64,000 bases of DNA, taken from the NCBI GenBank assembly GCA_977017575.1, contig CDRNVI010000043.1, positions 496,001 through 560,000 on the forward strand. Reading direction: 5' to 3'. Shown one piece after another: positions 1-8,539 of this stretch. Numbering within the stretch: position 1 is the first letter of the stretch; each line of letters begins with the position of its first letter. This stretch comes from Paramoeba atlantica (taxonomy: Eukaryota; Discosea). Both the position numbers and the translations under genes were made by a program. The notes beneath the pieces were generated by a model. That model had not been told where the DNA came from. It saw nothing but the letters and a program-made list of their open reading frames with translations, and ran no database searches.

Positions 1-190
1 CGTGTGGAATCCTCTATGGGATTCCTGCATCAAGTTATTCTTTCTTACATCATCAGATTACTGGTCTAGTAATTCCAGTCTGGAAGCTTAGATGCAATTG
101 GGACCAGATTAGATTTCTGGAAGAAACCTACCAGAGCAGGTAGGCATAGTTCCATCTCCACCGCTAGCCATCTCTCCAAACACTGTGACT
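1..190. other. hairpin-rich stretch without a gene
   Basis: No ORF is convincing here. Four short perfect or near-perfect inverted repeats follow one another: GGAATCC/GGATTCC near 7-25, CTGG/CCAG near 62-80, CCAGA/TCTGG near 103-121 and CCTACC/GGTAGG near 127-144. It lies just downstream of the dimethylase stop, so it may be a 3' UTR or spacer, or part of a structured RNA cut by the window edge. Confidence 0.35.
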
Positions 191-1213
191 CTACGTACTC
201 TCTTTCGGGGCTTCTTGATTTGAAGCCTCTAAATATTTAACCCACAACTGAGCCATTTGACAAAGTTTAACAACTGTCAACTTCCACATCGGCAGGGATG
301 GGTCAACCGCTACCTCTTGTGAGATGTATGCCGCGACTTCCGGAGGCATAGCTCGAGTGAGACCTTTGTGCACCGCCTCCTTGTGACGACTACGAATAAC
401 CATTTTTAAAAACTGTGAGAGCGCCGCACCGTCCACAGGCACCAAAGGAACGCGTCGAGGACGGAACGCAACAATGGCTGCAGGAGCTTGTGATGAGGGA
501 TAAAATGTTTCCTCCACGAGCGTTTTCTCAACCCGGGGTGCGAAATAATTCTGACACATGACGGAGAAATATCCAAACGAGTTTGTATCCGATGCAGCAC
601 ATATTCTCTCGGCCACAGGTTGTTGGAAAAGGGCACGAAATGGCACGGCACCAAGTGAAAAAAGTCCCGTCCGCCGACTCGCTCCCACACAATATCTAAA
701 AAGCAGTTTGTCTACAGTGTCAAACGGAACGTTGACGAACAAGGAGACCTCTGGATCGGCATCCCACGGTGAAGACCAATTCCGCTCTGGGAAGGTTTCG
801 GCAATTAGAGCGGCTTCGTCGCAATTCAAAATGTCTGCATTAATCCACCGGAATCGATGCCCCGTTGTCCGCTGAATTCCTTCCAAATAGGTGTTATATT
901 TTGTGTCCCCCTCAATACCCAATATTCCTTGACATGGTCGAGTGAGCAGACTTCGGGTCAAAGTGCCGGGACCGGATCCCACCTCCACAATAAGTTTCTT
1001 CTCCTGTGGGTGAATTGCCTGAACTAAAGTATGAGTTAGCTTGAGATTCATCATGAAGCGATTTCCTTTGTGTAGCTGGGGAAGCTCGTGTGATTTATGC
1101 ACTTTATACATGTATCGCACGTCCCCACCGCGCATGCGAGGGCCACCCGGACAACGGAGCGTGTCCACCCATTGTCGTCCTTTTTTCGTGAGGGGGACGC
1201 GCCGAACGTCCAT
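191..1213 (-). CDS. mitochondrial rRNA dimethyladenosine transferase / TFB1M-like protein
   Basis: A 340-residue Rossmann-fold methyltransferase of the KsgA/Dim1/TFB family. The family dimethylates two adjacent adenines in the small-subunit rRNA 3' helix, and some members also act in mitochondrial transcription. The SAM-binding motif I VEVGSGPGTLT lies at about residues 76-86, the acidic ribose contact E at about 101, NADIL at about 125, and NVPF at about 161-164 replaces the catalytic N-[LI]-P-[YF] motif. A C-terminal helical region follows, as in the family. The divergent N-terminus is basic and could target the mitochondrion (inference). It is the leftmost gene of the minus-strand cluster. 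The ATG is the first of the ORF; a later start is possible because the first 45 residues are not conserved. Confidence 0.85.
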   Translation of the reverse strand: MDVRRVPLTKKGRQWVDTLRCPGGPRMRGGDVRYMYKVHKSHELPQLHKGNRFMMNLKLTHTLVQAIHPQEKKLIVEVGSGPGTLTRSLLTRPCQGILGIEGDTKYNTYLEGIQRTTGHRFRWINADILNCDEAALIAETFPERNWSSPWDADPEVSLFVNVPFDTVDKLLFRYCVGASRRTGLFSLGAVPFRALFQQPVAERICAASDTNSFGYFSVMCQNYFAPRVEKTLVEETFYPSSQAPAAIVAFRPRRVPLVPVDGAALSQFLKMVIRSRHKEAVHKGLTRAMPPEVAAYISQEVAVDPSLPMWKLTVVKLCQMAQLWVKYLEASNQEAPKEST

Positions 1214-1453
1214 GAATTACATAAACTTTTATCTGAATATCAATTTGCCTTGTGGATTTGGTTCTGTCTTTATGTCACCGGTTTTCGGTAGTACGAAAAG
1301 TGTTGCGAGCAATACATCTTCAAAAAAATCATTTTAGGGAAATAAGATACATGATTATGACTACATGCAAAATCTTAGTAAAGTTATAAGAATGATTACG
1401 CGCATGTATCATTGATGCAATAATTCGTGCCAGACGCCTTTAGGAGTTATTGT

Positions 1454-2752
1454 TTAAATGGCGCAACCCCACAGACGAAGCACACAATCATCACATCCGG
1501 TCATGAGAGATTGCTGTGTTGGTGAAGCCTCAAGACTACGGGCAGTACCTGGGTGAATGAGGCGGCACAATTGCTGCTCAGAATGAACGTCATATCCTAT
1601 TACTACGCAGTCCTCGGCGTCTGCATTTGTCACAATGACGTTCTCGCGGAAAAGGAACCGTGCGGTCGGTCGTTGAAGTGCATTCAGTTGCTGGGGCGTG
1701 CCATAGGTTCTTACCGCTGTGCAGAATTTTCGCAAATCCCACAAAATACAACGGTTGTCACGCCCGGCACTTAGCAAATAGTTGCCTGTACGTGAAAATC
1801 GAACACTGGTGACATCCACTCCGGAGTGCGCCTGTGTGTTGTTGTGCGTAAGCTCCGCACTCGCACCGTCCCACACTTTCAAAGTGCCATCTGCACTACC
1901 AGTTGCGAAGAGATCCCCATCCGGGTGCAGCGCAAGATCCCAAACCGTGTGTTGATGCGCGTCGGATTCGGAGACGGCACTGGTCAACGTGGCGCTGGTC
2001 TCTAAGTCGTGAATACGAACTACGGGATGGTCTGTCCCATAGAACAGATATCTTCCATCGGGGTGAGCTGCTAAACATCGCACCGGGAAGTTGTCTTTAA
2101 TCACGGACACAGCCTTGCGAGATTGCGGTCGCGTATAATCAAAAATGTGGATGAGACCATCCCTGCCACCAGAGAGAAGCACCGGTTGTGTGGGGTGGAA
2201 CTGGAGAGCCAGGACGGGCTGTAAATGGTCTGTGAAAACGCGGCACAGAGTCTTAATTTCTTGTCCTTGTATAGTAGGGTACAAAGCGCGAGAGTGTATA
2301 GCATCCACGTCGTGGACATGAATTGTACCATCTATGTAACCACTGGCACAGTATTCGCCTTCGGGTGAATAGCATACCGAACATGCCGTACTCTTATGTG
2401 TCGCTGTGAATTGTTCACAAAATCGTGTCGAACGCTCGTCGGTAACATACTTAGGAATGAAAGGCACGAAGTCTTCTACCGTGTCGTGAGCTTTTGTTTT
2501 TGAACCCCATCCTAGCCGATTCGTGGTTTCTTCGGATATAGCACACTCAGCAACATACTTCGCATGCCCCAGAGCGTCCCCCAATTTTCCAAGAGAAACG
2601 AGTTCGGATAATTTGTTTTCGTTAGAGTCAAGCGGTGAAGAAGTGCACATCGTACTGCGGCAAACTGCACGTGCCGCGTCGTAAAAGCCATCGGCATGCA
2701 ATTGGGCAGCCATGAGCTGATAAAGCTCTTCATGACTTGTACCATTCGTCAT
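1454..2752 (-). CDS. CSTF1: cleavage stimulation factor 50 kDa subunit (CstF50/CSTF1-like)
   Basis: A 432-residue protein with a short N-terminal helical region (residues 1-60, YQLMAAQL...GFYDAARA) resembling the CstF50 dimerisation domain, followed by WD40 repeats to the end. Diagnostic WD motifs are SGGRDGLIHIFD, GSADGTLKVWD, SAGRDNRCILWD and CDDCVLRLW. In the family, CstF50 sits in the CstF complex with CstF77 and CstF64 and helps position the nuclear mRNA cleavage/polyadenylation machinery. In kinetoplastids polyadenylation is coupled to trans-splicing of the next gene downstream. Length and domain order match the family (about 430 residues). The nearest alternative is another WD40 protein, but the N-terminal domain favours CstF50. 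Confidence 0.85.
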   Translation of the reverse strand: MTNGTSHEELYQLMAAQLHADGFYDAARAVCRSTMCTSSPLDSNENKLSELVSLGKLGDALGHAKYVAECAISEETTNRLGWGSKTKAHDTVEDFVPFIPKYVTDERSTRFCEQFTATHKSTACSVCYSPEGEYCASGYIDGTIHVHDVDAIHSRALYPTIQGQEIKTLCRVFTDHLQPVLALQFHPTQPVLLSGGRDGLIHIFDYTRPQSRKAVSVIKDNFPVRCLAAHPDGRYLFYGTDHPVVRIHDLETSATLTSAVSESDAHQHTVWDLALHPDGDLFATGSADGTLKVWDGASAELTHNNTQAHSGVDVTSVRFSRTGNYLLSAGRDNRCILWDLRKFCTAVRTYGTPQQLNALQRPTARFLFRENVIVTNADAEDCVVIGYDVHSEQQLCRLIHPGTARSLEASPTQQSLMTGCDDCVLRLWGCAI

Positions 2753-3086
2753 TCTGAGTCAAACCGTGACAAATTAGAACGGAAAAAAAACAAAAAAATC
2801 TTGAAATACACATTTCATATATCCCCCCTGCCCCACGTAAAATACGTACTAGTCTAGTATGGCTCTGTTAATCACTGCAGATCATGCCTTATAAACTGTT
2901 AGTTCCGAAATTGATAATGCTATATCCAAAAGAATAGTAACGCTTTAAATAGTACACACACATAATAAAATGTAATGGTTTAAATAACAGTTTGTATACG
3001 AGAACCATGACTCACGCTATAACTGCGGATCTTGTTGCTTCTGCGATTATTATACCTCCGATCAATGAACCCGAGTATCAAACTTG
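2753..3086. other. intergenic, nothing recognised
   Basis: AT-rich spacer between the CstF50 start and the end of the next gene. No ORF, tRNA or repeat was noticed. A run of A on the plus strand near 2786-2800 is a T-rich tract on the coding strand upstream of the CstF50 ATG, as expected for a trans-splice pyrimidine tract. Confidence 0.5.
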
Positions 3087-4178
3087 CTAGTCACTCGCGT
3101 GTGGCATATCCTGTTCATCAATAGAAGGTACGCTGTCATGATCGGAGAAAGATTCAGTGATACAATCTGTCATCTTCAAGTCCTCGCGTATCGCTCCAGC
3201 CTCGAGAGCAATTGCAGCATGAATGCAGTTGTTTTCCACTAGTGGTAGGTTTTCTATGGGCTTTTCATTTTGTTCATCGGATGTATCCGAAGGTTCTGCT
3301 AACCTTCGACCCGGATCAAGCTGCAGATAGTGAAACACATCAGTGTCATAGGCTGCGCACTTCGATCCGTCTAGAGATCTCGTTGAAAGTAGACTTTCAT
3401 GCTTTAACATAGACGTACAATTGGCGTTTGCTTCGAATCGTTCCACTTTTTCAGGCAAGTCGCTTTCGTAAAGAGAAGGGCGAATCGGTTGGTTAACCAA
3501 GGTAATCAGAGCTAAACTGGTTTGCATTACTGTACGTTGCTCTGCATTAGTGCAAGAAGCAATGCTACACTTCAGGCGTCGGAGAATATGTGACATGAAA
3601 GAAGGAGCTTGTGGTCGCGAGCAAGCTATAATAGCCTGTACCCAAAGGTTTGCCTGAAAATCATAAGGTTGATGAAGAAAAAGTTGTAGGATGCAACCTT
3701 CTAGATCCGTCCTCAAAGAAATATCGAGGAATGGCATTGTACTGACATATAGGGCTCGAGAAATACGCAGTGCTAAATTAAAAGTATCTTTATCGTTCTC
3801 TGGAGACCATGGGGGCATGTCTCTATCTTTCATGGCTACGAGAAGTCGTGACGCTGACCGTACCCCAAACAGCACACCAACGGACTCAGTACACAACATT
3901 AGCAATTGTAACACCTCTCCTGGTTCACGAGATGTGCGCCTCCAAGCGACGCACAATGCATCCAAGATAGCTTCAGAAAAAGGGAGGTAAAAAGCAAGTA
4001 AAGAAGTGGCTCTTCTAGAATCCTGCGCGGTTTGAGTTGTTTGACGAGAGTCTAGTGAATTTAACAACCGTTTCATGGAACCAAGTCGGAGATTTTCTTT
4101 TCTTGACACCAAACTGGAGCACATTTTGGTTATCACTGTTTCCACCCCAACAGTAAAATTTTCTGCCTTGTTTTCCAT
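3087..4178 (-). CDS. hypothetical protein, mostly helical
   Basis: A 363-residue ORF I do not recognise. Residues 1-240 look alpha-helical and Leu-rich (for example VLQLLMLCTESVGVLFGV, SLALITLVNQPI), as in armadillo/HEAT-like folds. The last 110 residues are acidic and polar and look disordered. There is no signal peptide and no clear membrane segment. Its coding quality resembles its neighbours: one long frame, the same strand, and a spacer on each side. It may be a lineage-specific protein. Placement between CstF50 and the FHA-WWE gene gives no functional hint, because genes in such clusters are not grouped by pathway. Confidence 0.75.
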   Translation of the reverse strand: MENKAENFTVGVETVITKMCSSLVSRKENLRLGSMKRLLNSLDSRQTTQTAQDSRRATSLLAFYLPFSEAILDALCVAWRRTSREPGEVLQLLMLCTESVGVLFGVRSASRLLVAMKDRDMPPWSPENDKDTFNLALRISRALYVSTMPFLDISLRTDLEGCILQLFLHQPYDFQANLWVQAIIACSRPQAPSFMSHILRRLKCSIASCTNAEQRTVMQTSLALITLVNQPIRPSLYESDLPEKVERFEANANCTSMLKHESLLSTRSLDGSKCAAYDTDVFHYLQLDPGRRLAEPSDTSDEQNEKPIENLPLVENNCIHAAIALEAGAIREDLKMTDCITESFSDHDSVPSIDEQDMPHASD

Positions 4179-4434
4179 CGCTTTCGGAGTTCCCTTAGTT
4201 CCGTACCGAAAGATGCACTCTTCTATATTGTATAGTAGTTGTTATGTTGATATTTGAAAAGCAAAATGTATAATGCATGTGTTTTAATGTCGCGTTGCTC
4301 CGTATGCTTAATCTATTTTTCCTCTCAATTAATGTTCAAGGGAAAAAATTACAAATAAGCTATCAGAACGAGATCCGACTTGCTCAAGAAAGACCACTGT
4401 TACTCGTTTCATCTATGAAGTAAAACAGTGTGTT

Positions 4435-5772
4435 TTAATCGTCCGTCAAGTCATCAAAAGAGTCGGGAACAATATCAGATACTTCACTTGAATGGCTATG
4501 ATCATCGAGAACCAAGCCGACTTGTTCTTCGTCGGAGGTCGAGATCGTTCCAGAAACGTTAATAAAAAATCGTCGAGGGCGAGGTATATGTTCGTGCAAT
4601 GGATTCCTCTGCCACATAATTGGTTTCGAAAATAGATATCGGCTTTCGCTGAGGCCCTCTTTTCTTTTCACATCGCTTTCGCAAACTTGAGTTCTTACGC
4701 AAGTTACCGGTCGCCAGCTTGACCAATTATTGTTGAAGAATTGTACCGTTCCAACATCGGGATCTTCAAATACCACTGTGTGAGTGCCGTCAGAAAGTCG
4801 GACCTCGTCTCTACCAAAATTGAAAGCAATCTGAATTTCTTTAGCAACTGCTGACGAATATGCAGTCCATGCACGTGAATCGTCATCACGCAATCGCAAG
4901 TGTGACTTCCAAAACCACTGTTCAGAAGCATTCGAGTTTTCTTCCGTACAACAGCTCGATAATTGTTCAAGGTTTACGCTCTGATGTACGGATCTGTCCA
5001 GCTCGCTCGATGATGCGCTGCTCAAACATACGGTGTCCCTTGCTACATTGGGGGGATGCAACCCTGTGTTGCTTTGCTGTGATGACTCTTGCTTATGAAT
5101 TTTAATGTCATCTGATACAGACTCCAATTCGATTCGATCATTCGAAGGTTCAGCAAGCGGGTAATGAATTTCACCCCTCACAGTGGCTATTTCCGTGCTA
5201 CGGACAACAAAGAGCGGTAATGAAGAAAGTTCTCCCTTTCCGTACTCATTTTCTTGCGTCGGTGATTCGTGTCTGGGGTGAACAACAGCAATCACATCTC
5301 CTTCTGAAAGGTAGCTCACGTTCGTTATTTCTTGGAAACTGCGCTTCCTCAATTCAACGCCATTAACAAACGTTTTATTCTGTCCAAAGTGTTCAATAGC
5401 CAGTCTGGGAGACACATCGGATGTATCATTAAAGTCGTTCTTCTGACAGTATCCAACAGTGAAATGATGCCGCGAAACCAGTGTAGACAATATTCTTTGG
5501 CCCGGCGGAATCAACTCATCTCGACCAAATCGCCACGTGGGATGCAAATGTCTCACGCACAAAGAAGAACTAATGGATTGATTACATTCTTTGGGTGGTG
5601 TGGCCGAACTGTCCAACACATATCTGGTCTCAGGAGTCATAGAAGAGCTGACGTGAGGCGAGGCTACTTCATTCATATTCTCTGTATCGTACAGCAGCGG
5701 AATAGAAATGCCAGAATGGTTATCTCCGCTATGCAATTCATTGCATCTGTCAATGCGCTCAAGGTACCACAT
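4435..5772 (-). CDS. FHA-WWE domain protein, putative phospho-/PAR-signalling factor
   Basis: A 445-residue protein with two recognisable modules. Residues about 71-166 form an FHA domain: the FGR turn at 82-84, SRHH at 100-103 (the phosphothreonine-binding Ser/Arg region), FVNG at 135-138, and GDVIAV before the last strand. Residues about 284-361 resemble a WWE domain: WFW at 286-288, W302 and Y305, a KEIQIAFN strand, then VQFFNNNW and R-containing strands. FHA domains bind phosphothreonine, and many WWE domains bind ADP-ribose or poly(ADP-ribose). The linker and C-tail are acidic and Ser-rich. A role in DNA-damage signalling, like FHA-PBZ proteins such as APLF or CHFR, is inference. No enzymatic domain is visible. 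Confidence 0.7.
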   Translation of the reverse strand: MWYLERIDRCNELHSGDNHSGISIPLLYDTENMNEVASPHVSSSMTPETRYVLDSSATPPKECNQSISSSLCVRHLHPTWRFGRDELIPPGQRILSTLVSRHHFTVGYCQKNDFNDTSDVSPRLAIEHFGQNKTFVNGVELRKRSFQEITNVSYLSEGDVIAVVHPRHESPTQENEYGKGELSSLPLFVVRSTEIATVRGEIHYPLAEPSNDRIELESVSDDIKIHKQESSQQSNTGLHPPNVARDTVCLSSASSSELDRSVHQSVNLEQLSSCCTEENSNASEQWFWKSHLRLRDDDSRAWTAYSSAVAKEIQIAFNFGRDEVRLSDGTHTVVFEDPDVGTVQFFNNNWSSWRPVTCVRTQVCESDVKRKEGLSESRYLFSKPIMWQRNPLHEHIPRPRRFFINVSGTISTSDEEQVGLVLDDHSHSSEVSDIVPDSFDDLTDD

Positions 5773-6030
5773 TTTCTGGTGACCTATGACCTACTTAGAT
5801 GCTGCAACCAGAATTCATGTGATGTAGTATGTATACTGTAGCTGCACACTATTCATGACTCTGTAATGGTTGTACATTAGTTATACAGTTTATGTATACA
5901 ATACTATGACACTGAGATATCTATATTCAAGATGAAAGGGAATATCATGTTAGCTACCAAACTCCTACAAACTTTCCCAAAAGTATGAAGATCATGATCT
6001 TACAACAAAAACTTCAGTGCGGTTAAATTA

Positions 6031-6123
6031 CTGTCCCCACTATTTAGTGTTGAGTGAAATTCGGCTAAATTCAACACTAAGTTATTAGGGGGTTGAGCAC
6101 TCAATAGTAAATTGGGGGGACAG
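6031..6123. repeat. 93-bp TA-flanked miniature inverted-repeat element
   Basis: Both ends read CTGTCCCC inward (left at 6031, right ending at 6123), giving imperfect terminal inverted repeats of about 26 bp with about five mismatches. TA lies immediately outside each end (6029-6030 and 6124-6125), as for Tc1/mariner-type insertion. There is no coding capacity. An internal inverted pair TTAGTGTTGA / TCAACACTAA adds a second stem. It sits in the spacer between the FHA-WWE and reductase genes; the rest of 5773-6188 shows nothing else. Confidence 0.7.
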
Positions 6124-6188
6124 TAGTATCCCAAACCCATCGTTATCCGAGCAAAAACTTGAATATGAGTACATACTCAAGATGAGCG

Positions 6189-6995
6189 CTAGTATACTAA
6201 AGGAAACATTTTCCATCGAGGGAGCTGCATCTTCCCGTAATGTGATTCGTACCATTCATACTGTTCCCTGGCTGTCAAACCCAAATTTATCGCGGTAAAA
6301 AGGGCTGGAAAGCAACAAAGTGTCCCTCTTTGTACATTACACAAGGTCAGTATAAAGTAAAAAATAGTTTCGCAGGTGTAATGAGGGAAAATGATGTAAC
6401 GAAAAGTGGGCAATGCGTACGCTGGTGAAGAAGAATCGATTTTACGTAGCAAATATAATTGATGGTGTGCATAAGATTGGGCAGCTTGGCAAGTCATGCA
6501 TAAACTTAAAGCACCCCAACAAACGTTGCTTGCATAAATTATTTCCTCACCAGCGTAAAAGAATGGATTTGAAAGAAAGTATGACAATGGTGTAGCAATA
6601 TAGAAGGAGGCTCCAGCGAATGACTGAACAAGCCCTACGTTTGGAGATCTTGTAGATCGATGCCATATTAATGTCTCAAGCATGCGACGCGCGCAATGGA
6701 AAGCAAGTATGGCTAATGCGGTGGTATTTCTTGGGGAAGCAAAAGTTATTTGTGACCAAGCAAGCGCTGAACATGAAAATAATAAACCGGTGAGGTAAAA
6801 CATCGTAAAACAGAGCGGTCTTGTGATTCGAAATTTTCTCCATCGCGATGTCGCCAGTGATTGTGAGTTGTACAAAAAGGCAGCCTTTCCATAAGAACAC
6901 CATGCACGAAACTGAACAGAGAAATACCTCAATGCAAGGGATGCAACAGCGAGAATCCAATATAAATGCAAGAGGTTGCATACATGCTCTTCCAT
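6189..6995 (-). CDS. polyprenol reductase-like protein (SRD5A3/DFG10 family)
   Basis: A 268-residue multi-span membrane protein with the C-terminal steroid 5-alpha-reductase domain. Family hallmarks are CARRMLETLIW at about 101-111, FPHYTCETIFYF at about 203-214 (His205 and Glu209, the conserved H-x3-E), and a C-terminus with YEWYESHYG then PRWKMFPLVY, where the family has a W-Y...P..RK..FP..Y pattern. SRD5A3/DFG10 enzymes reduce polyprenol or the related polyprenal step to supply dolichol for N-glycosylation and GPI anchors in the ER membrane. At least five hydrophobic segments are visible. Length is slightly shorter than animal SRD5A3 (about 318). Confidence 0.8.
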   Translation of the reverse strand: MEEHVCNLLHLYWILAVASLALRYFSVQFRAWCSYGKAAFLYNSQSLATSRWRKFRITRPLCFTMFYLTGLLFSCSALAWSQITFASPRNTTALAILAFHCARRMLETLIWHRSTRSPNVGLVQSFAGASFYIATPLSYFLSNPFFYAGEEIIYASNVCWGALSLCMTCQAAQSYAHHQLYLLRKIDSSSPAYALPTFRYIIFPHYTCETIFYFILTLCNVQRGTLCCFPALFTAINLGLTAREQYEWYESHYGKMQLPRWKMFPLVY

Positions 6996-7379
6996 TTCTT
7001 CAAACGAGTCCTACGAGGGATATCTTGCTCGAGGTTCAACGACCTGGATAGTTACACGTAGAGCCCTCTATGCTCATGCAAAAAAGCGAACGACAGCACT
7101 ACGTTTTTATTTTTCCACGAAACTATAACAATCAATTATCGACTTTTTCTGTACATTATCCAGCACGTCGATAATCTAAGGAAATGGCAAACTAGACAAC
7201 GAAATTTTAAGAACTTGCAAAGTTGGGGCAAGTAGGCACGTATATGTAAAAAGAAATTATCACAACATACAGGGTTAATGTCCAAATAAGGATTCCGACT
7301 TTTTCGATTTAATCTCCTAGCCACAATGCATCAGCATTGTTTTCTTTTTGTTTTTAAACTGGAACAGACATCCACGCAG
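6996..7379. other. intergenic, nothing recognised
   Basis: Spacer between the reductase start and the stop of the next gene. No convincing ORF or repeat was seen. Plus-strand A-rich and minus-strand T-rich tracts near 7080-7135 could serve RNA processing. Confidence 0.4.
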
Positions 7380-8384
7380 TTACTTCTTTAGTGAAACAAC
7401 AGTGCCTCGTACAGGATCATCGTACACATCAAAAAATTTATCTTGGTGTGCACGAATTACTCGCTCAAACATGTTAAAACTAGGATGAACAAATTCTTGG
7501 TAAGCCGGGCAATGCAATTCCAGTTCTTTCATAATGAACTGCGAGTCACACTCCCCGTGCCGATCAATAACTCCACGAAGGAAGTCGTGCACCTGTGTCT
7601 CCGCAGCATGGCGCGTGTAATCCCTACGACGATCTTCCTCAATCATTATATGTAAGTGTTCTCTTAACGCTAGGCGAAGTTCGTTCGCATGACATGTGTG
7701 CGTTATATTATACCTTTTGATTTCCTCTGCGGAGTATTTAAAGAGATGAAACATCTGTTTATGAGCGCTTAAAAAGCCGTGCCACTTTCCATCGTAGAGT
7801 TTCGGAACAGTTAGGGGGTAGTGATAAGAAATTAGGACCAGAGATTGAACATAAGTCGATGGCAAGCTTCCGTGATACTTCTCATTTTTAAATACCTCGG
7901 CAACTTCCTGGACTAAACATTCTTCGTCGGTCTTTAGCGACCTGGCTACACGACGGGCCTCTATTTCAACCTTTCGGGTATCTTTAGCGATGCGAGTAAT
8001 CTCAAATGTTATGTGTTCAGGATACTTTGCGTGCATGTAGCTAAGTTTGTGAAGTGTGTTCGCCTTCGAAAGGACGCCCAGAGCGTATGCCTCAGAATCT
8101 ATAATGAGACGCGCCTCAAGGATAGGGGATGTTCTGCCATCAGTGGAATAATAATTCCCGTAATCAGCAATAAGAAACACACAGTGCAGAGATAACGGAG
8201 TAGCAAGCTGACCTGAGGCCATATCATAATCGGGCACCTTCAGAAAGAGATCTCTCTCCGCTACTTGAGTCGTGTTCATTGTTTCACCTATGCAGTGCGG
8301 AATTCGAACTTTTAATATCTGCCGCGCAGCATTTACATACAATACGGCATGCGGCGATGTAGGTGACAAAGAGGTTTCGTTCAT
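7380..8384 (-). CDS. protein with two winged-helix-like (LOTUS/OST-HTH-like) repeats
   Basis: A 334-residue protein I cannot name. Two segments in the C-terminal half share a pattern: a short helix, a charged/polar stretch, then FLSAHKQMFHLF at about 207-218 and FERVIRAHQDKFFDVY at about 308-323, the second followed by a beta-like TVVSLKK end. That resembles the helix-strand end of OST-HTH/LOTUS or similar winged-helix RNA-binding domains, which occur in several kinetoplastid mitochondrial RNA-processing proteins. The N-terminal 150 residues look mixed alpha/beta. The function is inference. Its 5' flank is disrupted by a transposon about 155 bp upstream of the ATG. Confidence 0.65.
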   Translation of the reverse strand: MNETSLSPTSPHAVLYVNAARQILKVRIPHCIGETMNTTQVAERDLFLKVPDYDMASGQLATPLSLHCVFLIADYGNYYSTDGRTSPILEARLIIDSEAYALGVLSKANTLHKLSYMHAKYPEHITFEITRIAKDTRKVEIEARRVARSLKTDEECLVQEVAEVFKNEKYHGSLPSTYVQSLVLISYHYPLTVPKLYDGKWHGFLSAHKQMFHLFKYSAEEIKRYNITHTCHANELRLALREHLHIMIEEDRRRDYTRHAAETQVHDFLRGVIDRHGECDSQFIMKELELHCPAYQEFVHPSFNMFERVIRAHQDKFFDVYDDPVRGTVVSLKK

Positions 8385-8539
8385 AAACGAAGATATAACT
8401 TCTAACGAAAATAAAAATAATAAACTTATTGAAGTAACGATGCTTTTGGCTATGAAGTGTTACAATTCTTGCTTTTCACGCTTTTTAGAGGACGAAGGAG
8501 GGTACAGTGTCGCTTTATCAACTCGCTAAAGGGTAAATA

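Noticed and set aside
7136-7324. 62-residue minus-strand ORF between two genes
   Set aside because: Short, no recognised motif, ordinary AT-rich spacer composition.
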